From Fimbriimonas sp. (GTDB lineage Bacteria; Armatimonadota; Fimbriimonadia; Fimbriimonadales; Fimbriimonadaceae): a DNA stretch of 59,965 nucleotides. The stretch is taken from the NCBI GenBank assembly GCA_029866005.1, contig JARXAE010000027.1, positions 64,906 through 124,870 on the forward strand. The letters are read 5' to 3'. How positions within the stretch are numbered: the first letter of the stretch is position 1; each line of letters starts with the position of its first letter. The position numbers and the translations under genes were made by a program. A model generated the notes under the pieces. The model was given only the letters and a program-made list of their open reading frames with translations. It was not told the DNA's origin and ran no database searches. Shown piece by piece: positions 40,405 through 49,705 of the stretch.

Positions 40405-41487
40405 ATGAACTACCACGTTGATCCGGAAATCCGAAAGGCTGAGACTCTGCCTTCGAGCTACTACACCGATACTTCAGTTTGGAGCCAGGCGAAAGACAAG
40501 TACTTTGCCAAGAGCTGGCAGTTTGTTGGCGATGACTCGATGGTCAAGGTTCCCGGGCAGGTTTACCCATTCGAACTTTTGCCAGGTTATTTGGATGAGC
40601 CGTTGGTTCTCACGCGGGATTCTAAGGACGAGATTCGGTGCCTGAGCAATGTCTGCACTCACCGGGGGATGCGGCTTTGTGAGGGGGCGGGAAATGAGCG
40701 GTTTTTGCGGTGTCGGTACCATGGACGCCGGTTTGGGTTGGACGGGCAGATGCAACACATGCCCGAGTTTGAGGGGGTCGAAGGATTTCCAAGGGCTGAG
40801 GATCATCTGACTTCAGTTCCACTTCACAAGTGGGGACCGCTTTTGTTTGCCTCGCTCAATCCTGCAAAGTCGTTTGAAGAGGAGTACGCACCGATGCTCG
40901 ACCGAATTGGTTGGCTCCCTCTCCACGAGTTTCGACATGATCCGGCGAACTCGCGCGACTATGTGGTGAAGTGCCACTGGGCACTGTATTGCGATAACTA
41001 CCTGGAAGGCTTCCATATTCCTTTCATTCACGCTTCGCTGAATGACGTACTGGAATATGAGAACTACAACACGTACTGTTACGACTCGTTTAACTTGCAA
41101 CTCGCAGAAGCAAAGGGAACCGAGGGCTGTTTTGATCTTCCGGCGTCCTCGCCGGATTTCGGTAAAAATATCTCGGCCTACTACTATTGGCTCTTCCCGA
41201 ACCAGATGCTCAACTTCTACCCCTGGGGTCTGAGCGTTAATGTTGTGCGTCCCATCTCGCCGGAGCTCACGCGGGTCTCGTTCATTCGGTACGTCTGGGA
41301 CGAATCGAAGGTTGGCGTGGGCGCCGGTGCGGAGCTTGATCGGGTGGAGCGAGAAGACGAACAAGTTGTTGAACTCGTTCAGCGAGGCATGAAGTCGCGG
41401 TTCTATTCGACGGGCCGATTCTCTCCGAAGCGCGAGATTGGGACGCATCATTTTCATCAGTTGTTGGCAGAGCGGCTTGGACCGTAA
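40405..41487 (+). CDS. Rieske ring-hydroxylating oxygenase alpha subunit
   Basis: A 360-residue protein starting at the ATG at 40405, because an upstream frame start would lie in ilvA. Residues about 35-135 hold the Rieske 2Fe-2S centre (CTHRGMRLC and CRYHGRRF). The catalytic domain has mononuclear iron ligands in DNYLEGFHIPFIHASLND. Related enzymes dihydroxylate or demethylate aromatic or aliphatic substrates. No reductase, ferredoxin or beta subunit is next to it. The substrate cannot be told. Confidence 0.93.
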   Translation: MNYHVDPEIRKAETLPSSYYTDTSVWSQAKDKYFAKSWQFVGDDSMVKVPGQVYPFELLPGYLDEPLVLTRDSKDEIRCLSNVCTHRGMRLCEGAGNERFLRCRYHGRRFGLDGQMQHMPEFEGVEGFPRAEDHLTSVPLHKWGPLLFASLNPAKSFEEEYAPMLDRIGWLPLHEFRHDPANSRDYVVKCHWALYCDNYLEGFHIPFIHASLNDVLEYENYNTYCYDSFNLQLAEAKGTEGCFDLPASSPDFGKNISAYYYWLFPNQMLNFYPWGLSVNVVRPISPELTRVSFIRYVWDESKVGVGAGAELDRVEREDEQVVELVQRGMKSRFYSTGRFSPKREIGTHHFHQLLAERLGP

Positions 41488-41860
41488 GCAGATTTGAGAG
41501 AGAACTGCGACGCGTTTTGGTTGGGTAGTCAGGTTCAATGCAAATCGTTGTTTCGGTTGAAGTTGGGTAGGGTTGGGTAGCCGGAAAGAAGACGGATTGG
41601 TCGGAGAGTTCACTAACGACAGAATTCGGTCGGAGGCATGGTGCGGAGGTTCTTCGATGCAGCAAGCAAAAGCGCGAGCTACTTCGTGCGGTCCATATAT
41701 GACCATCACTCTATAGTTGAAGTTTCGGAGCAAAAGTCAACCAACTGAGGTCTGAAACATCGTGGACTTTACAGATGAAAAATTGCGCCGGTGCGTGCCC
41801 CGAAGGCGGACCGGGGCAGGCCATGCCATGCCAATCCCCTCCCGAGAAGAGTCGGAGCCG
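41488..41860. other. Intergenic stretch of 373 bases
   Basis: No supported gene was found on either strand. It contains three GTTGGGTAG copies (about 41522-41583). Short frames here overlap each other and show no family features. Confidence 0.6.
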
Positions 41861-42274
41861 CTAGATTTGTCCGGGTGGGCGATTTGTCGGCGCGACCGGT
41901 TTGGACTTTGCTGCATAATCCGCACGTTCCGCAAAGAAGAAGCAAAGCGCGAATATGAGCCAATGCGCTAGCAGACCAAGGGGCATCATTCCCAGAAAGA
42001 CATTTGCTGCGAACGAAGCGAGTATAGCGAGGAATAAGAACAAGTATCGCCGTTTGAAAGTAGTGTCGCCAAACAGCGAGATTGGGACGACGAGAAAGAC
42101 TGCCGCGGCATCCATGGTAATCGGTCGTTCTGATCCTGTCGTATGCTTTACGGCGAGCTGAATCAGTAGCCAGCTTCCGATTCCTGCAGCCGAAAAAATG
42201 CCCGCTGCGAGGATCGCGTTCTTAGATTCACTCCGGTCGAAGTAGAGGTTGACCACGTCAATATTTTTCTTCAC
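41861..42274 (-). CDS. Small membrane protein
   Basis: A 137-residue protein with four hydrophobic helices (about residues 18-38, 50-66, 75-92 and 97-117). The N-terminus MKKNIDVVNLYFDRSESKN is soluble. The end is basic. No family was recognised. It follows another small membrane-protein gene on the same strand after 72 bases. Confidence 0.62.
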   Translation of the reverse strand: MKKNIDVVNLYFDRSESKNAILAAGIFSAAGIGSWLLIQLAVKHTTGSERPITMDAAAVFLVVPISLFGDTTFKRRYLFLFLAILASFAANVFLGMMPLGLLAHWLIFALCFFFAERADYAAKSKPVAPTNRPPGQI

Positions 42275-42346
42275 TTTCGGTAATCGGGCGCTTAAGAACT
42301 GACATCAACCGTTTCGACATCGGAGCCAGTTGAGCCGTATTCCAAA

Positions 42347-42751
42347 TTACCGTTGGTGCCGACAAGGAGTCGTTCTGGTTATCAGCGGCATGCAATAGCG
42401 AAGCACAACAATGGTCCCGAGTGCGGTTGGGAGGCAGTCGGCCCATCCGAACCTCCAACAAATCACACTGATTAGGAACGCGCCGATTGCGCCAAGCGCG
42501 ATCAAGCCTAGGCTTCGCCGGACAAAATTGCCAGGCAATATTCGGATGAGCGCTCTCGATTCGTTCCATGCCCCAATCGCGAGCAAAACAGGGATGAATG
42601 CCAACGGGATTGTGGATTGAGTCTTCATAATCACGCAAACTACGGAAATTACACCGGCGAACAAAAGGTGAATCATCGGAGCAACGATAATGGATACCGC
42701 CCATATCGCCTTCGATTCCTGAATCTCACGCATTCGCGGAGTTGTGACCAC
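42347..42751 (-). CDS. Small membrane protein
   Basis: A 134-residue protein with four hydrophobic helices (about residues 18-40, 46-65, 77-99 and 105-122). A competing frame at 42258-42704 overlaps it but lacks such structure. No family was recognised. It may be cotranscribed with the next membrane protein. Confidence 0.58.
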   Translation of the reverse strand: MVTTPRMREIQESKAIWAVSIIVAPMIHLLFAGVISVVCVIMKTQSTIPLAFIPVLLAIGAWNESRALIRILPGNFVRRSLGLIALGAIGAFLISVICWRFGWADCLPTALGTIVVLRYCMPLITRTTPCRHQR

Positions 42752-42803
42752 TTTTGAAGTATATCAAAACGAAAATGGACTTTGGCGGTCGCGTGTGAAG
42801 AGA

Positions 42804-42841
42804 CCCTTCCTCCCCCTCCGGAGAGGGAGAGGGAGAGGGGG
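42804..42841. repeat. Pyrimidine/purine-rich stem downstream of typA
   Basis: CCTTCCTCCCCCTCC is followed by GGAGAGGGAGAGGGAGAGGGGG, an imperfect palindrome of near-pure strand bias. It lies eight bases after the typA stop. It resembles dispersed stem-type repeats and could end typA transcription. Confidence 0.5.
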
Positions 42842-42849
42842 AACATAGC

Positions 42850-44682
42850 TTAGACCAGAACTTCGGCACGCCGTTCGGAGACGCGGCGCTCGGAGTGGTC
42901 GAGGACCTTCTTTCGGAAACGAAGCTGCTTCGGCGTGACTTCGAGAAGCTCATCGTCACGGAGCCAAGCGAGGGCTTGCTCGAGCGAGAAGTCCTTGTGG
43001 GCATCCAGAACCGAGGTCGCTTCCGAGTTTGCCGACCGGATGTTGTTGGCGGCCTTTTCCCTTGTGCAGTTGACGATCATGTCTTCGTCTCGGCTGCAGG
43101 CTCCGACAATCATTCCGGCGTAGACCTCGGTTTGAACGGGGTAGAACAGAGTTCCTCGTTCCTGTACGTCTTCGTAGGCGTATCGCGTGATCTTGCCCGG
43201 ATCCTTGCTGATGAGCGAACCTTGGGTTCGGCTGGCAACTTCGCCCTTATATGGCTTGTAGCCATCGAAAAGGGAGCTGATGAGACCGAGACCCCGCGAG
43301 AGGGTCAAGAAGGTGGATCGGAAGCCAATGAGACCACGAGTCGGGACTGAGTACTCGAGCGACTGGGTACCGTTATCGTTGACGCGCAAGTCGAGAAGGT
43401 CGCCCTTTCGGCGGCTCATCTCTTCCATAACGCCACCAACGGCATCCTCAGGGACTTCAAGGGTTGCGATTTCGTAAGGCTCTTCGATCTTGCCATTCTC
43501 GTCCTTTTTGTAGATAACCTGAGGACGCGAGATCTGCATCTCGAAGCCTTCGCGGCGCATGGTTTCGATCAGAATTGCAAGCTGGAGTTCGCCTCGGGCT
43601 TGGGTTTTGACGGTGTCGGACGCCGCAGTTTTGTCGATCTTAACCGATACCGAAACGGCTTCTTCCTTCTCGACTCGCTCGCGGATTTTGTGGATGGTAA
43701 GGAACTTGCCGCCGTCCTTTCCGCTGAGCGGAGAGTTGTTGGCGTAGAAGTTCATCGACAGGGTGCTTGGCTCGACCTTGATGGCAGGAAGTGCTTCGCT
43801 GGTGTCGTTGTGAGCGATGGTGTCGGAGATCAGAACGTTGTCGAGACCAGCAAGCATCGCGATTTCGCCTGCGGATACCGCTTCGATTTCTTTGAGCTGG
43901 ATTCCTTCGTATGTCCAGAGCTTGGTGACGTTAAACCCGGCTTTCTTGGTTTGGCCTTCGCGCAGCATTTCGACGCGGTCTCCGACTTTGACGGTGCCTC
44001 GAAGGACCTTTCCGCCGAACATTCGACCAAGGTATTCGCTGTAGTCGAGGTTATTGACTTGGAGTCGGAATGCACCTTCGTGCTCTACGCGTGGCTCGGG
44101 GACGTTTTCGACAATCATGTCGAACAGGAGTTTCATGTCGGTCTCGGTTCCTTCCGGAGTTGCGCGGGCATAGCCGCCGGCACCGGAGCCGTAGAGGACG
44201 GGGAATTCGAGGTCGACGTCATCTCCACCGAGGTCGATGAAGAGGTCAAGCGTCTTGTCGTAAGCGTATTCTGGTCGAGCGTTTTCGCGGTCGATTTTGT
44301 TAATGAAAACGAGTGGCTTCAGGCCATTTTGGAATGCTTTTTTCAGAACGAACCGGGTCTGAGGCATGGGGCCTTCGTTTGCATCGACGACGAGGAGGAC
44401 GCTATCGACCATGCTGAGGACTCGCTCAACTTCGCCGCCGAAGTCGGCGTGACCCGGAGTATCGACGATGTTGATCTTGGTGCCAAGATACTGAACCGAA
44501 GCGACCTTGGAAAGAATGGTAATGCCCTTCTCTCGCTCGAGGTCGTTGCTATCCATGACACGGTTTGCCATGTGCTGGTTCTCTCGGAACAGGCCGGCCT
44601 GTCTGAAGATGGCGTCGACGAGCGTCGTCTTGCCGTGATCGACGTGCGCGATGATGCCAATGTTCCGAATTTTGGGGGACAT
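42850..44682 (-). CDS. typA: Translational GTPase TypA/BipA
   Basis: A ribosome-associated GTPase of the EF-G type that acts in stress and ribosome assembly. The 610 residues carry G1 AHVDHGKTTL, G3 DTPGHADFGGEV, G4 NKID and the switch NDLEREKGITI. The C-terminal domain with SVPTRGLIGFRSTFLT is specific to TypA. The start codon follows a short spacer before the divergent ABM-fold gene. Confidence 0.97.
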   Translation of the reverse strand: MSPKIRNIGIIAHVDHGKTTLVDAIFRQAGLFRENQHMANRVMDSNDLEREKGITILSKVASVQYLGTKINIVDTPGHADFGGEVERVLSMVDSVLLVVDANEGPMPQTRFVLKKAFQNGLKPLVFINKIDRENARPEYAYDKTLDLFIDLGGDDVDLEFPVLYGSGAGGYARATPEGTETDMKLLFDMIVENVPEPRVEHEGAFRLQVNNLDYSEYLGRMFGGKVLRGTVKVGDRVEMLREGQTKKAGFNVTKLWTYEGIQLKEIEAVSAGEIAMLAGLDNVLISDTIAHNDTSEALPAIKVEPSTLSMNFYANNSPLSGKDGGKFLTIHKIRERVEKEEAVSVSVKIDKTAASDTVKTQARGELQLAILIETMRREGFEMQISRPQVIYKKDENGKIEEPYEIATLEVPEDAVGGVMEEMSRRKGDLLDLRVNDNGTQSLEYSVPTRGLIGFRSTFLTLSRGLGLISSLFDGYKPYKGEVASRTQGSLISKDPGKITRYAYEDVQERGTLFYPVQTEVYAGMIVGACSRDEDMIVNCTREKAANNIRSANSEATSVLDAHKDFSLEQALAWLRDDELLEVTPKQLRFRKKVLDHSERRVSERRAEVLV

Positions 44683-44750
44683 GGGAAGCAGTTTACCTTT
44701 TTCGCATTTTTGAACCTGTTAAGCGGGCGTAATCTGGAGTAATTAGGAGT

Positions 44751-45059
44751 ATGGAAAAGCCGGAAATCACATTTGCCGTTCTTTACCGCTGGCGTCTCGT
44801 TCCAGGGTCGGAGGCTGAGTTTACAGAGTCGTGGACGGCCGTCACGGAAGCATTGAAGACTCGTGGTGGGCGTGGCTCAAGACTCCACAAAGCTGAAGAT
44901 GGAACCTATTGGGCATATGCACAGTGGCCATCGGCTGAGGCGCGTGAAGGAGCGTTTAGGGAAGCTGTTGAGGTGACATCGGTGCGGCCGATGTCCGAGT
45001 CAATCGCTGAGCGTTTTGACGAGATTCGGCTCGAAGTGATCGCCGACCTACTTGACTAA
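44751..45059 (+). CDS. Antibiotic biosynthesis monooxygenase (ABM)-fold protein
   Basis: A 102-residue alpha-beta barrel protein with FAVLYRWRLVPGSEAEFTESW and SRLHKAEDGTYWAYAQWPSAEAREGAFRE, the pattern of the dimeric ABM superfamily. These are small oxygenases or heme-binding proteins. The stop shares CTAA with the convergent gene's stop. The substrate is unknown. Confidence 0.72.
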   Translation: MEKPEITFAVLYRWRLVPGSEAEFTESWTAVTEALKTRGGRGSRLHKAEDGTYWAYAQWPSAEAREGAFREAVEVTSVRPMSESIAERFDEIRLEVIADLLD

Positions 45060-45472
45060 CCCTCGCTCAAAACTCTTTCGGCGAGGACGAGCGCAGCGAA
45101 GTCATCGTAAGGCTCCGGCGGTACCTGGAGGGAGGCGGGGAGGAGCCGGCGCCAGCCGGTGCGCGGGTTGGCTTCCCAGTAACGCTCGCGGGCTTGGATG
45201 GTGGTTTCCTTCTCGTCAATGACAAGAAGACCCATTGATGGCAGGTGACGGCGGATGGCTGTTTTGACTTGTTTGGAGCCAGTTGAGTCGCCGAGGATAA
45301 CGAGGTGGAATTCGTTGACGATATAGGCTTCGTGGAGTTTGACGAGGACGCTGTCGATGGGCACAACATCGTGCCAAAGCATTTTGATGTTGCCGTTTTG
45401 TTCTCGCTGGACCAGGGCCAGGCCACATTTGCTGGTTCCGGGGTCGATACTGAGAACGGTTTTGGAGGTCAT
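45056..45472 (-). CDS. YqgF/RuvC-fold RNase H-like protein
   Basis: A 138-residue protein with KTVLSIDPGTSKCGLALVQ at the start (RNase-H-fold strand with catalytic Asp) and VILGDSTGSKQVKTAIRR and VIDEKETTIQARERYW. This is the YqgF-type (RuvX) fold. It directly follows a DUF3084 gene, an arrangement also known in cyanobacteria. The role could be nucleic-acid processing. The gene is separated from the upstream stop by a few bases. Confidence 0.78.
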   Translation of the reverse strand: MTSKTVLSIDPGTSKCGLALVQREQNGNIKMLWHDVVPIDSVLVKLHEAYIVNEFHLVILGDSTGSKQVKTAIRRHLPSMGLLVIDEKETTIQARERYWEANPRTGWRRLLPASLQVPPEPYDDFAALVLAERVLSEG

Positions 45473-47032
45473 CTAACGCACCACTAGGTCGAATTCCAGT
45501 TTATCCCCGGCGCGAGTGTCTTTGCGGGCAACAGCCTGCAGGCGAAGAAGGCGGTCCGTGGATCGTATGGTTCGGATGGTACTGAGAAGTTGGCCCGGGT
45601 CCAGTTCCCCGAAAGTTTCACCATCTCGACCCTGGAAGGGGATCATTTTGACCCGCTTGGCTTTGGCGTTGACATAGGTCCGTACGAAGTCTCGGATTTC
45701 ACCAAAGACGCTGATGTCCGAGTTCCGACCATCGACTCGCCCCTCGGCAATGATGTCGCCTTCTTGGAAAACAATTGGATTTGGATAGAAGGCGAGGTCT
45801 AGCGTGACAGGCTCACCGACGAATCGGTTGACGGTTGATCGAGCGACCAGCACCCTCGTGGCTGAGGAGGGAGTGATCTGCTTGATCCAGAAATCTTCGA
45901 CTTCGCTCTGGGGGATTTCGAGTCGGTTCACAACTCTCAACAGACCAGCCTCGCCTGGGAAGGGATAGTCAGGGTCTGGCAACGCACCCTTACCCGCGGC
46001 GGCAGTTCTTGCTGATCTGACGAGGGAGCGGAGGAGATTGCGGGCTTCGTCGGTCGTAAGGCTGGACGGAACGATAATCCGGGCAAGCTCCTCGCCTTTA
46101 CTGAACATGGGTGCTGAAGTGCGTGAGAACGCAGCGTAGGTGCTGTTTTCTTTTCGCACACGCTCGAGGACGTTTGTTTGATCTTCGATCTGGTGGAGCA
46201 GGTCGGTTAGATCCCCTTTTGCATTGTCACGATCCCCCTTCATGGTCTCGATTTGTGCGATGAGCGAGGGGAGTTGTGTGCGAAGCTCGTTGAGGTTTTT
46301 CGTCAGCTCATCGTTGTTCTTTTGAATCTCTAAGTTCCGGGCATTGAGGCTGTTATAGTCGCTGAGGGCTTGGGTTTTTGCTGCATCGGCAGCTACCAGG
46401 CTGCTTCGTATTTCCTTGAGCGAAGTTTGCTCTTTTGCAAGGAGTTGCTTTGTTGAATCTAACGTTTTGCGAGCCGCCGCACTTTCTTTCCGGAAGGATG
46501 CACTTTCGGTTTGAAACTTCTTGATTGAGGCTTCGGCGCGGTTGACTGCTTGGCTTAAGCGCCCGAGCTGTCCTTGCTGGGTGTCGATGGTTTTTTTCAG
46601 CTGATCCGCACGACTGCTCTGCGCTTCGGCTTCCTTCTTTTTCTCTTCGAGAGTCTTGTTGAGCTCGTCTTGCCTCTTCTTGTTAGTCAACAGAAGGTCT
46701 TGGCTGCTCTTGAGCGATCGGTTCGTTTTACGCAAGAGCGTGTTCTTCGCCTGAACCTCTTCTTCCTTTTGCTTGAGTTCTTGTACGGCTTTGCGACCTC
46801 TGGTGACCCAGGTTCGGAATTCTGCACTTGAGGCGGCGAGGAGCAGAACGGTGATGAGCGGGATCAACATTCCGGTGATCGTGACGCTACCGCGGGCGAT
46901 GTACTTGGGGCGGATGTGCCAGAGCGAGAGGCGTTTTTTGCCGATTTTATATCCCAGAATGTCGGCGACAAAGGCGGATATTCCACCTAGCGCGATCATC
47001 AGAACTATGAAGCCGGTTGCGACGCCGTCCAT
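45473..47032 (-). CDS. DUF3084 coiled-coil membrane protein
   Basis: A 519-residue protein with two N-terminal membrane helices (about 5-27 and 45-68). The segment GYKIGKKRLSLWHIRPKYIA lies between them. A long coiled coil spans about 78-295, and a C-terminal domain follows. The layout matches DUF3084 proteins. It may organise envelope or cell-division proteins. It is 3 bases downstream of the Lpt permease stop. Confidence 0.83.
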   Translation of the reverse strand: MDGVATGFIVLMIALGGISAFVADILGYKIGKKRLSLWHIRPKYIARGSVTITGMLIPLITVLLLAASSAEFRTWVTRGRKAVQELKQKEEEVQAKNTLLRKTNRSLKSSQDLLLTNKKRQDELNKTLEEKKKEAEAQSSRADQLKKTIDTQQGQLGRLSQAVNRAEASIKKFQTESASFRKESAAARKTLDSTKQLLAKEQTSLKEIRSSLVAADAAKTQALSDYNSLNARNLEIQKNNDELTKNLNELRTQLPSLIAQIETMKGDRDNAKGDLTDLLHQIEDQTNVLERVRKENSTYAAFSRTSAPMFSKGEELARIIVPSSLTTDEARNLLRSLVRSARTAAAGKGALPDPDYPFPGEAGLLRVVNRLEIPQSEVEDFWIKQITPSSATRVLVARSTVNRFVGEPVTLDLAFYPNPIVFQEGDIIAEGRVDGRNSDISVFGEIRDFVRTYVNAKAKRVKMIPFQGRDGETFGELDPGQLLSTIRTIRSTDRLLRLQAVARKDTRAGDKLEFDLVVR

Positions 47033-47035
47033 GTG

Positions 47036-48151
47036 CTAGCCGTTATTCCTCCTCCACATGATAACTCCTGCGGCGAACAATCCGAGGATCAGAGGTACAA
47101 ATGCCGCGAGTGCAGGCGGAATCGCTCCGCCCATTGCCCACGTCGCTCCAAAGTTGGAGATGACTTGGTAGGCAAACATGATACCAATACTGAGTGCGAA
47201 TCCGGTTCCAGTTCCGGCGCGATGGCTTCGAATGCCAAGCGCGGCGCCGAGGATTCCGAAGACGAACGCGGCAAGTGGGATCGTAAATTTCGTCCAGAAC
47301 CAGAACTCACGGTTACGAACATCGGACGGTGTCATGCTCTTGGTGATTGCCGCTTGACGGATTTGCTCGCGAAGCTCGCTGGTTGTGAAATAGTTGGGGT
47401 CGGAAATCTTCTGGGCCGTCAGCTCCTGGGGAGTGGCGTTGATCTTTGGGATTCGGCCGGGCCAGAGTCCGTCTCGAAGGATTGAGCGGTCACGACCATC
47501 GTAACTCATTAAGGTTGCCTCGCCGATGATCCTCCAATCGGTTTTATTTCCGGTGTACTTGAGCTGCTTGGCGAAGAGCAGGAATGTCGGTTGTCGCTCA
47601 GAGTCAATTCCGGTGATGATCACGTCGTTGAGGGTGCCGCTTTGGAGCGAAAAGTCGAGGGCCTGGATGGTGGCAGTGACTCTCTCGTCATCGGTTTGGA
47701 CGCTGAAGGTCGGTTGAACTGCCTTCGCTTTCGTGGCTTTTGTGACCTCTCGAATCAAACTCTCTTTCTGCTTTGTAGAATAGGGAACGAGCGTGTCGTT
47801 GAGGACGAAGGTGACGGCCGCGACGACCATCGTGAAGAATGCGACCGGGGTGAGGATGCGGTAAATGCTGGCGCCTCCGGCTCTCAAAGCAACAATTTCC
47901 GAGTCTCCCGACAGCCGGCCGAAGGCCAGAAGGGCACCTAAGAGAGTTGCCATCGCAAAGGTGCTGATGAGGGTTGGTGGAAGCACGAGCGCAGTGACTT
48001 TGACGACGGTTCTAAACGGTACTCCGTCGACAATGAGGCCGGTCAGGGTTCCGAGATAGGTTGCTGCCAACAGCAGGGTCGAAAACATTGCGACCCCCAT
48101 GAGCCAGGGGCCGAAGAGTTCGGAGATGATGAGGCGATCAACCTTTTTCAT
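47036..48151 (-). CDS. LptF/LptG family permease
   Basis: An inner-membrane subunit of the lipopolysaccharide exporter. The start is ATG 48151 (MKKVDRLIISELFGPWLMGV), overlapping lptB by 14 bases; a longer upstream start is rejected because it lies in lptB. The 371 residues have six membrane helices and the periplasmic domain typical of YjgP/YjgQ. LALRAGGAS-type motif appears as IVALRAGGASIYRI. Only one of the LptF/LptG pair is seen here. Confidence 0.9.
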   Translation of the reverse strand: MKKVDRLIISELFGPWLMGVAMFSTLLLAATYLGTLTGLIVDGVPFRTVVKVTALVLPPTLISTFAMATLLGALLAFGRLSGDSEIVALRAGGASIYRILTPVAFFTMVVAAVTFVLNDTLVPYSTKQKESLIREVTKATKAKAVQPTFSVQTDDERVTATIQALDFSLQSGTLNDVIITGIDSERQPTFLLFAKQLKYTGNKTDWRIIGEATLMSYDGRDRSILRDGLWPGRIPKINATPQELTAQKISDPNYFTTSELREQIRQAAITKSMTPSDVRNREFWFWTKFTIPLAAFVFGILGAALGIRSHRAGTGTGFALSIGIMFAYQVISNFGATWAMGGAIPPALAAFVPLILGLFAAGVIMWRRNNG

Positions 48152-48902
48152 CAGTTTTATCGTCTTTGTAGTCTTCCGAGAGGTCGTCGCTGAGCTGGTT
48201 TCCGAGGTAGTGCTTGCGAACCATGGGGTCTTCGGCGACCTGCTTACGGTCGCCTTCGGCGACGATTTGCCCGTCAATGAGGATGTAGTTTCGGTCGGTG
48301 ATGCGCAGGGTCGCGGCTACGTTATGATCGGTGATCAGGATTCCGATACCCCGCTCTTTGAGGCGGAAAAGGATGTGCTGGATTTCTTCGATTGTGACGG
48401 GATCAATGCCGGTGAACGGCTCGTCAAGGAGAATGAACTTCGGCTCAGTAGCCATCGCGCGGGCGATTTCGACTCGGCGTCTTTCGCCGCCTGAAAGGAC
48501 ACCTGCCGGCGAATCGAGGATGTGGTTGATGTGGAGCTCGTCCGCCAGCTCTTTGACTTTGTCAATTTGCTCCTTGCGGCTCTTCCCGGCGAGTTCGAGG
48601 ACGAGCAAAATGTTGTCGCGAACGCTAAGCTTTCGGAAGACGGAGGTCTCTTGGGGGAGGTAACCAACTCCAAAACGGGCTCGTTTGTACATCGGCCACT
48701 TGGTGATGTCGTGGTCGTCAAGCGAGACCTTGCCACCGTTAGGTTTGACGAGGCCAACGGTCATGTAGAAAGAGGTCGTCTTACCGGCTCCGTTGGGACC
48801 GAGCAGACCGACGATTTCCCCCGTGGAAACTGAGAATGAAACGCCTCGCACAACTGTGCGCCCTTTGTACTTCTTTTGTAAGTTTTCAGCCGTGATCTTC
48901 AA
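48138..48902 (-). CDS. lptB: LPS export ABC transporter ATP-binding protein
   Basis: LptB powers lipopolysaccharide extraction from the inner membrane. The 254 residues have Walker A GPNGAGKT, signature LSGGERRRVEIARAM, Walker B FILLDEPFTGIDP, and the LptB mark GYLPQETSVFRKLSV. It overlaps lptA by four bases and the permease by 14, so the set is a tight operon. Confidence 0.96.
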   Translation of the reverse strand: MKITAENLQKKYKGRTVVRGVSFSVSTGEIVGLLGPNGAGKTTSFYMTVGLVKPNGGKVSLDDHDITKWPMYKRARFGVGYLPQETSVFRKLSVRDNILLVLELAGKSRKEQIDKVKELADELHINHILDSPAGVLSGGERRRVEIARAMATEPKFILLDEPFTGIDPVTIEEIQHILFRLKERGIGILITDHNVAATLRITDRNYILIDGQIVAEGDRKQVAEDPMVRKHYLGNQLSDDLSEDYKDDKTDEKG

Positions 48903-49705
48903 GCCCGTTCGCCACCTTTCTTCTTGATCTTGGTGACGATCTTTCCGATCCCTTCGCTCGACATTCGGATTCTAACGACTTCCTTGGATTTGTTCAGGGT
49001 GAGAGTCACGCTTTGGGCACCGGTGACGTCAGCCGAATCTTCATCTTCGGGCCCTTTTTGGTCAAAGTAGATGTTGCCAGAGAGTTTCATTTCGGCGCCT
49101 TCGCCTTTGGTCTCGTAACTCATTCGGTCAGCGCGGGCTGTGATCGTCGATTTGCCCTTTTCGCTGACGCTGATGCCGGTGTAGCTCACCGGTCCGGTCA
49201 CGTTGAAAGCAACAAGAGAATCTTCGTCCTTCCCGGGCTTACGTTTGAATATGGCTTCCAGAGATTTTGCCGTTACATCCGAGTTGCCCGATTTTTCGGG
49301 TGTCGCCAAAAAGTCGAGGCTTAAGTTACCTCGCATGGCTAGTTTGGCAAGGGTTGCATCCACCAAGTCGTAGTCAGCTTCGGCGGCCTTCACGGTCAAG
49401 TTGCCGTTTTTTTGCTCTTGAACTAACTTGACGGCGCCGCGTGCTCGTATGTGGTCGGCGACGGTTTTCTTGTTCTCCTTTGCCAAGTCACCGCTGACTC
49501 GGTCGCCAGTCAGGACGAATTTGTCAGTCTTGGACTCAAGCTTGACGCCGCCGGTGACTTCGAAACTCTTGTCAAGCTCAACCCATCCGCTCTTACCAGT
49601 TATGATCAGTCTGGGGTCAAGTTTTGGGCTGCGGTAGGTGAAGCCGGTCTGGGCAATTACAATCCCCCCTAGTCCTGCGGCTACCAAAAGAGTCAATGCT
49701 TTCAT
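48899..49705 (-). CDS. LptA/OstA-like periplasmic protein
   Basis: A 268-residue exported protein (signal peptide to about residue 18) with an OstA-like beta-jellyroll: repeated segments such as FEVTGGVKLESKTDKFVL and TADRMSY-like TARADRMSYETKGEGAEMKLSG. In the Lpt system LptA bridges the periplasm. It overlaps both neighbours by four bases. Confidence 0.82.
   Translation of the reverse strand: MKALTLLVAAGLGGIVIAQTGFTYRSPKLDPRLIITGKSGWVELDKSFEVTGGVKLESKTDKFVLTGDRVSGDLAKENKKTVADHIRARGAVKLVQEQKNGNLTVKAAEADYDLVDATLAKLAMRGNLSLDFLATPEKSGNSDVTAKSLEAIFKRKPGKDEDSLVAFNVTGPVSYTGISVSEKGKSTITARADRMSYETKGEGAEMKLSGNIYFDQKGPEDEDSADVTGAQSVTLTLNKSKEVVRIRMSSEGIGKIVTKIKKKGGERA

Noticed and set aside
41762-41971. 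Short plus-strand frame near the small membrane protein
   Set aside because: It overlaps the membrane-protein gene and shows no family signature or start site.
42258-42704. Reading frame overlapping the small membrane protein at 42347-42751
   Set aside because: It has high charge with many Arg/Cys and no membrane structure, as expected for a shadow frame.
43600-44742. Long plus-strand frame opposite typA
   Set aside because: It is an antisense shadow of the typA codons and has no recognisable protein features.
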